A stretch of 5,463 nucleotides of DNA from Bacteroidota bacterium (lineage in GTDB: Bacteria; Bacteroidota; Bacteroidia; Flavobacteriales; Flavobacteriaceae), in the NCBI GenBank assembly GCA_022560715.1, contig JADFSQ010000162.1, positions 1 through 5,463 of the forward strand, written 5' to 3'. Below, piece by piece: positions 5,443 to 5,463 of this stretch (position 1 is its first letter; each line of letters begins with the position of its first letter). The position numbers were made by a program, and so were the translations under genes. Below the pieces are notes generated by a model. It was not told where the DNA came from, ran no database searches, and was given only the letters and a program-made list of their open reading frames with translations.

Positions 5443-5463
5443 AATTTTTTTGAGTTCTATATC

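Overview
The window looks like chromosomal DNA from a member of the Flavobacteriaceae (Bacteroidota). The base composition is AT-rich and most starts lack a Shine-Dalgarno sequence. The promoters match the Bacteroidota -7 consensus TAnnTTTG. All complete proteins read like flavobacterial versions, and a type IX secretion (T9SS) C-terminal sorting domain is present. This assignment rests on remembered family features; no search was run.

Layout. Positions 1-996 hold the 3' part of a DUF3857/transglutaminase-like gene, cut by the window edge and broken by an apparent one-base insertion in an A run at 440-443. Its stop overlaps (ATGA) the start of a small MazG-type nucleotide pyrophosphohydrolase gene (993-1319). 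After a 37-base gap with a hairpin and a strong ribosome binding site comes aroA (EPSP synthase, 1357-2583). A consensus promoter at 2599-2630 starts queA (2658-3707), which ends at a clear intrinsic terminator (3719-3749). A 182-base gap with inverted repeats, heptamer repeats and a promoter leads to rlmN (3890-4930). Converging on rlmN from the minus strand is the C-terminal 139 codons of a secreted T9SS cargo protein (4945-5364). It has lost its N-terminal part and abuts about 100 bases of repeat-rich noncoding DNA that runs to the window end.

How the genes relate. mazG-like and aroA probably share a transcript with the upstream gene. AroA makes EPSP for aromatic amino acids. QueA and RlmN are RNA modification enzymes acting on tRNA wobble position 34 and on 23S rRNA A2503 (and tRNA A37), so both tune decoding. 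QueA has its own promoter and terminator, and rlmN has its own promoter.

The most unusual signal is a set of 7-bp tandem repeat arrays. Three lie inside the aroA reading frame and are translated as heptapeptide-period segments, each ending just before a conserved active-site motif. A fourth sits in the rlmN promoter region. I see no CRISPR array, tRNA, rRNA, or complete mobile element. I found no convincing new multi-gene system.
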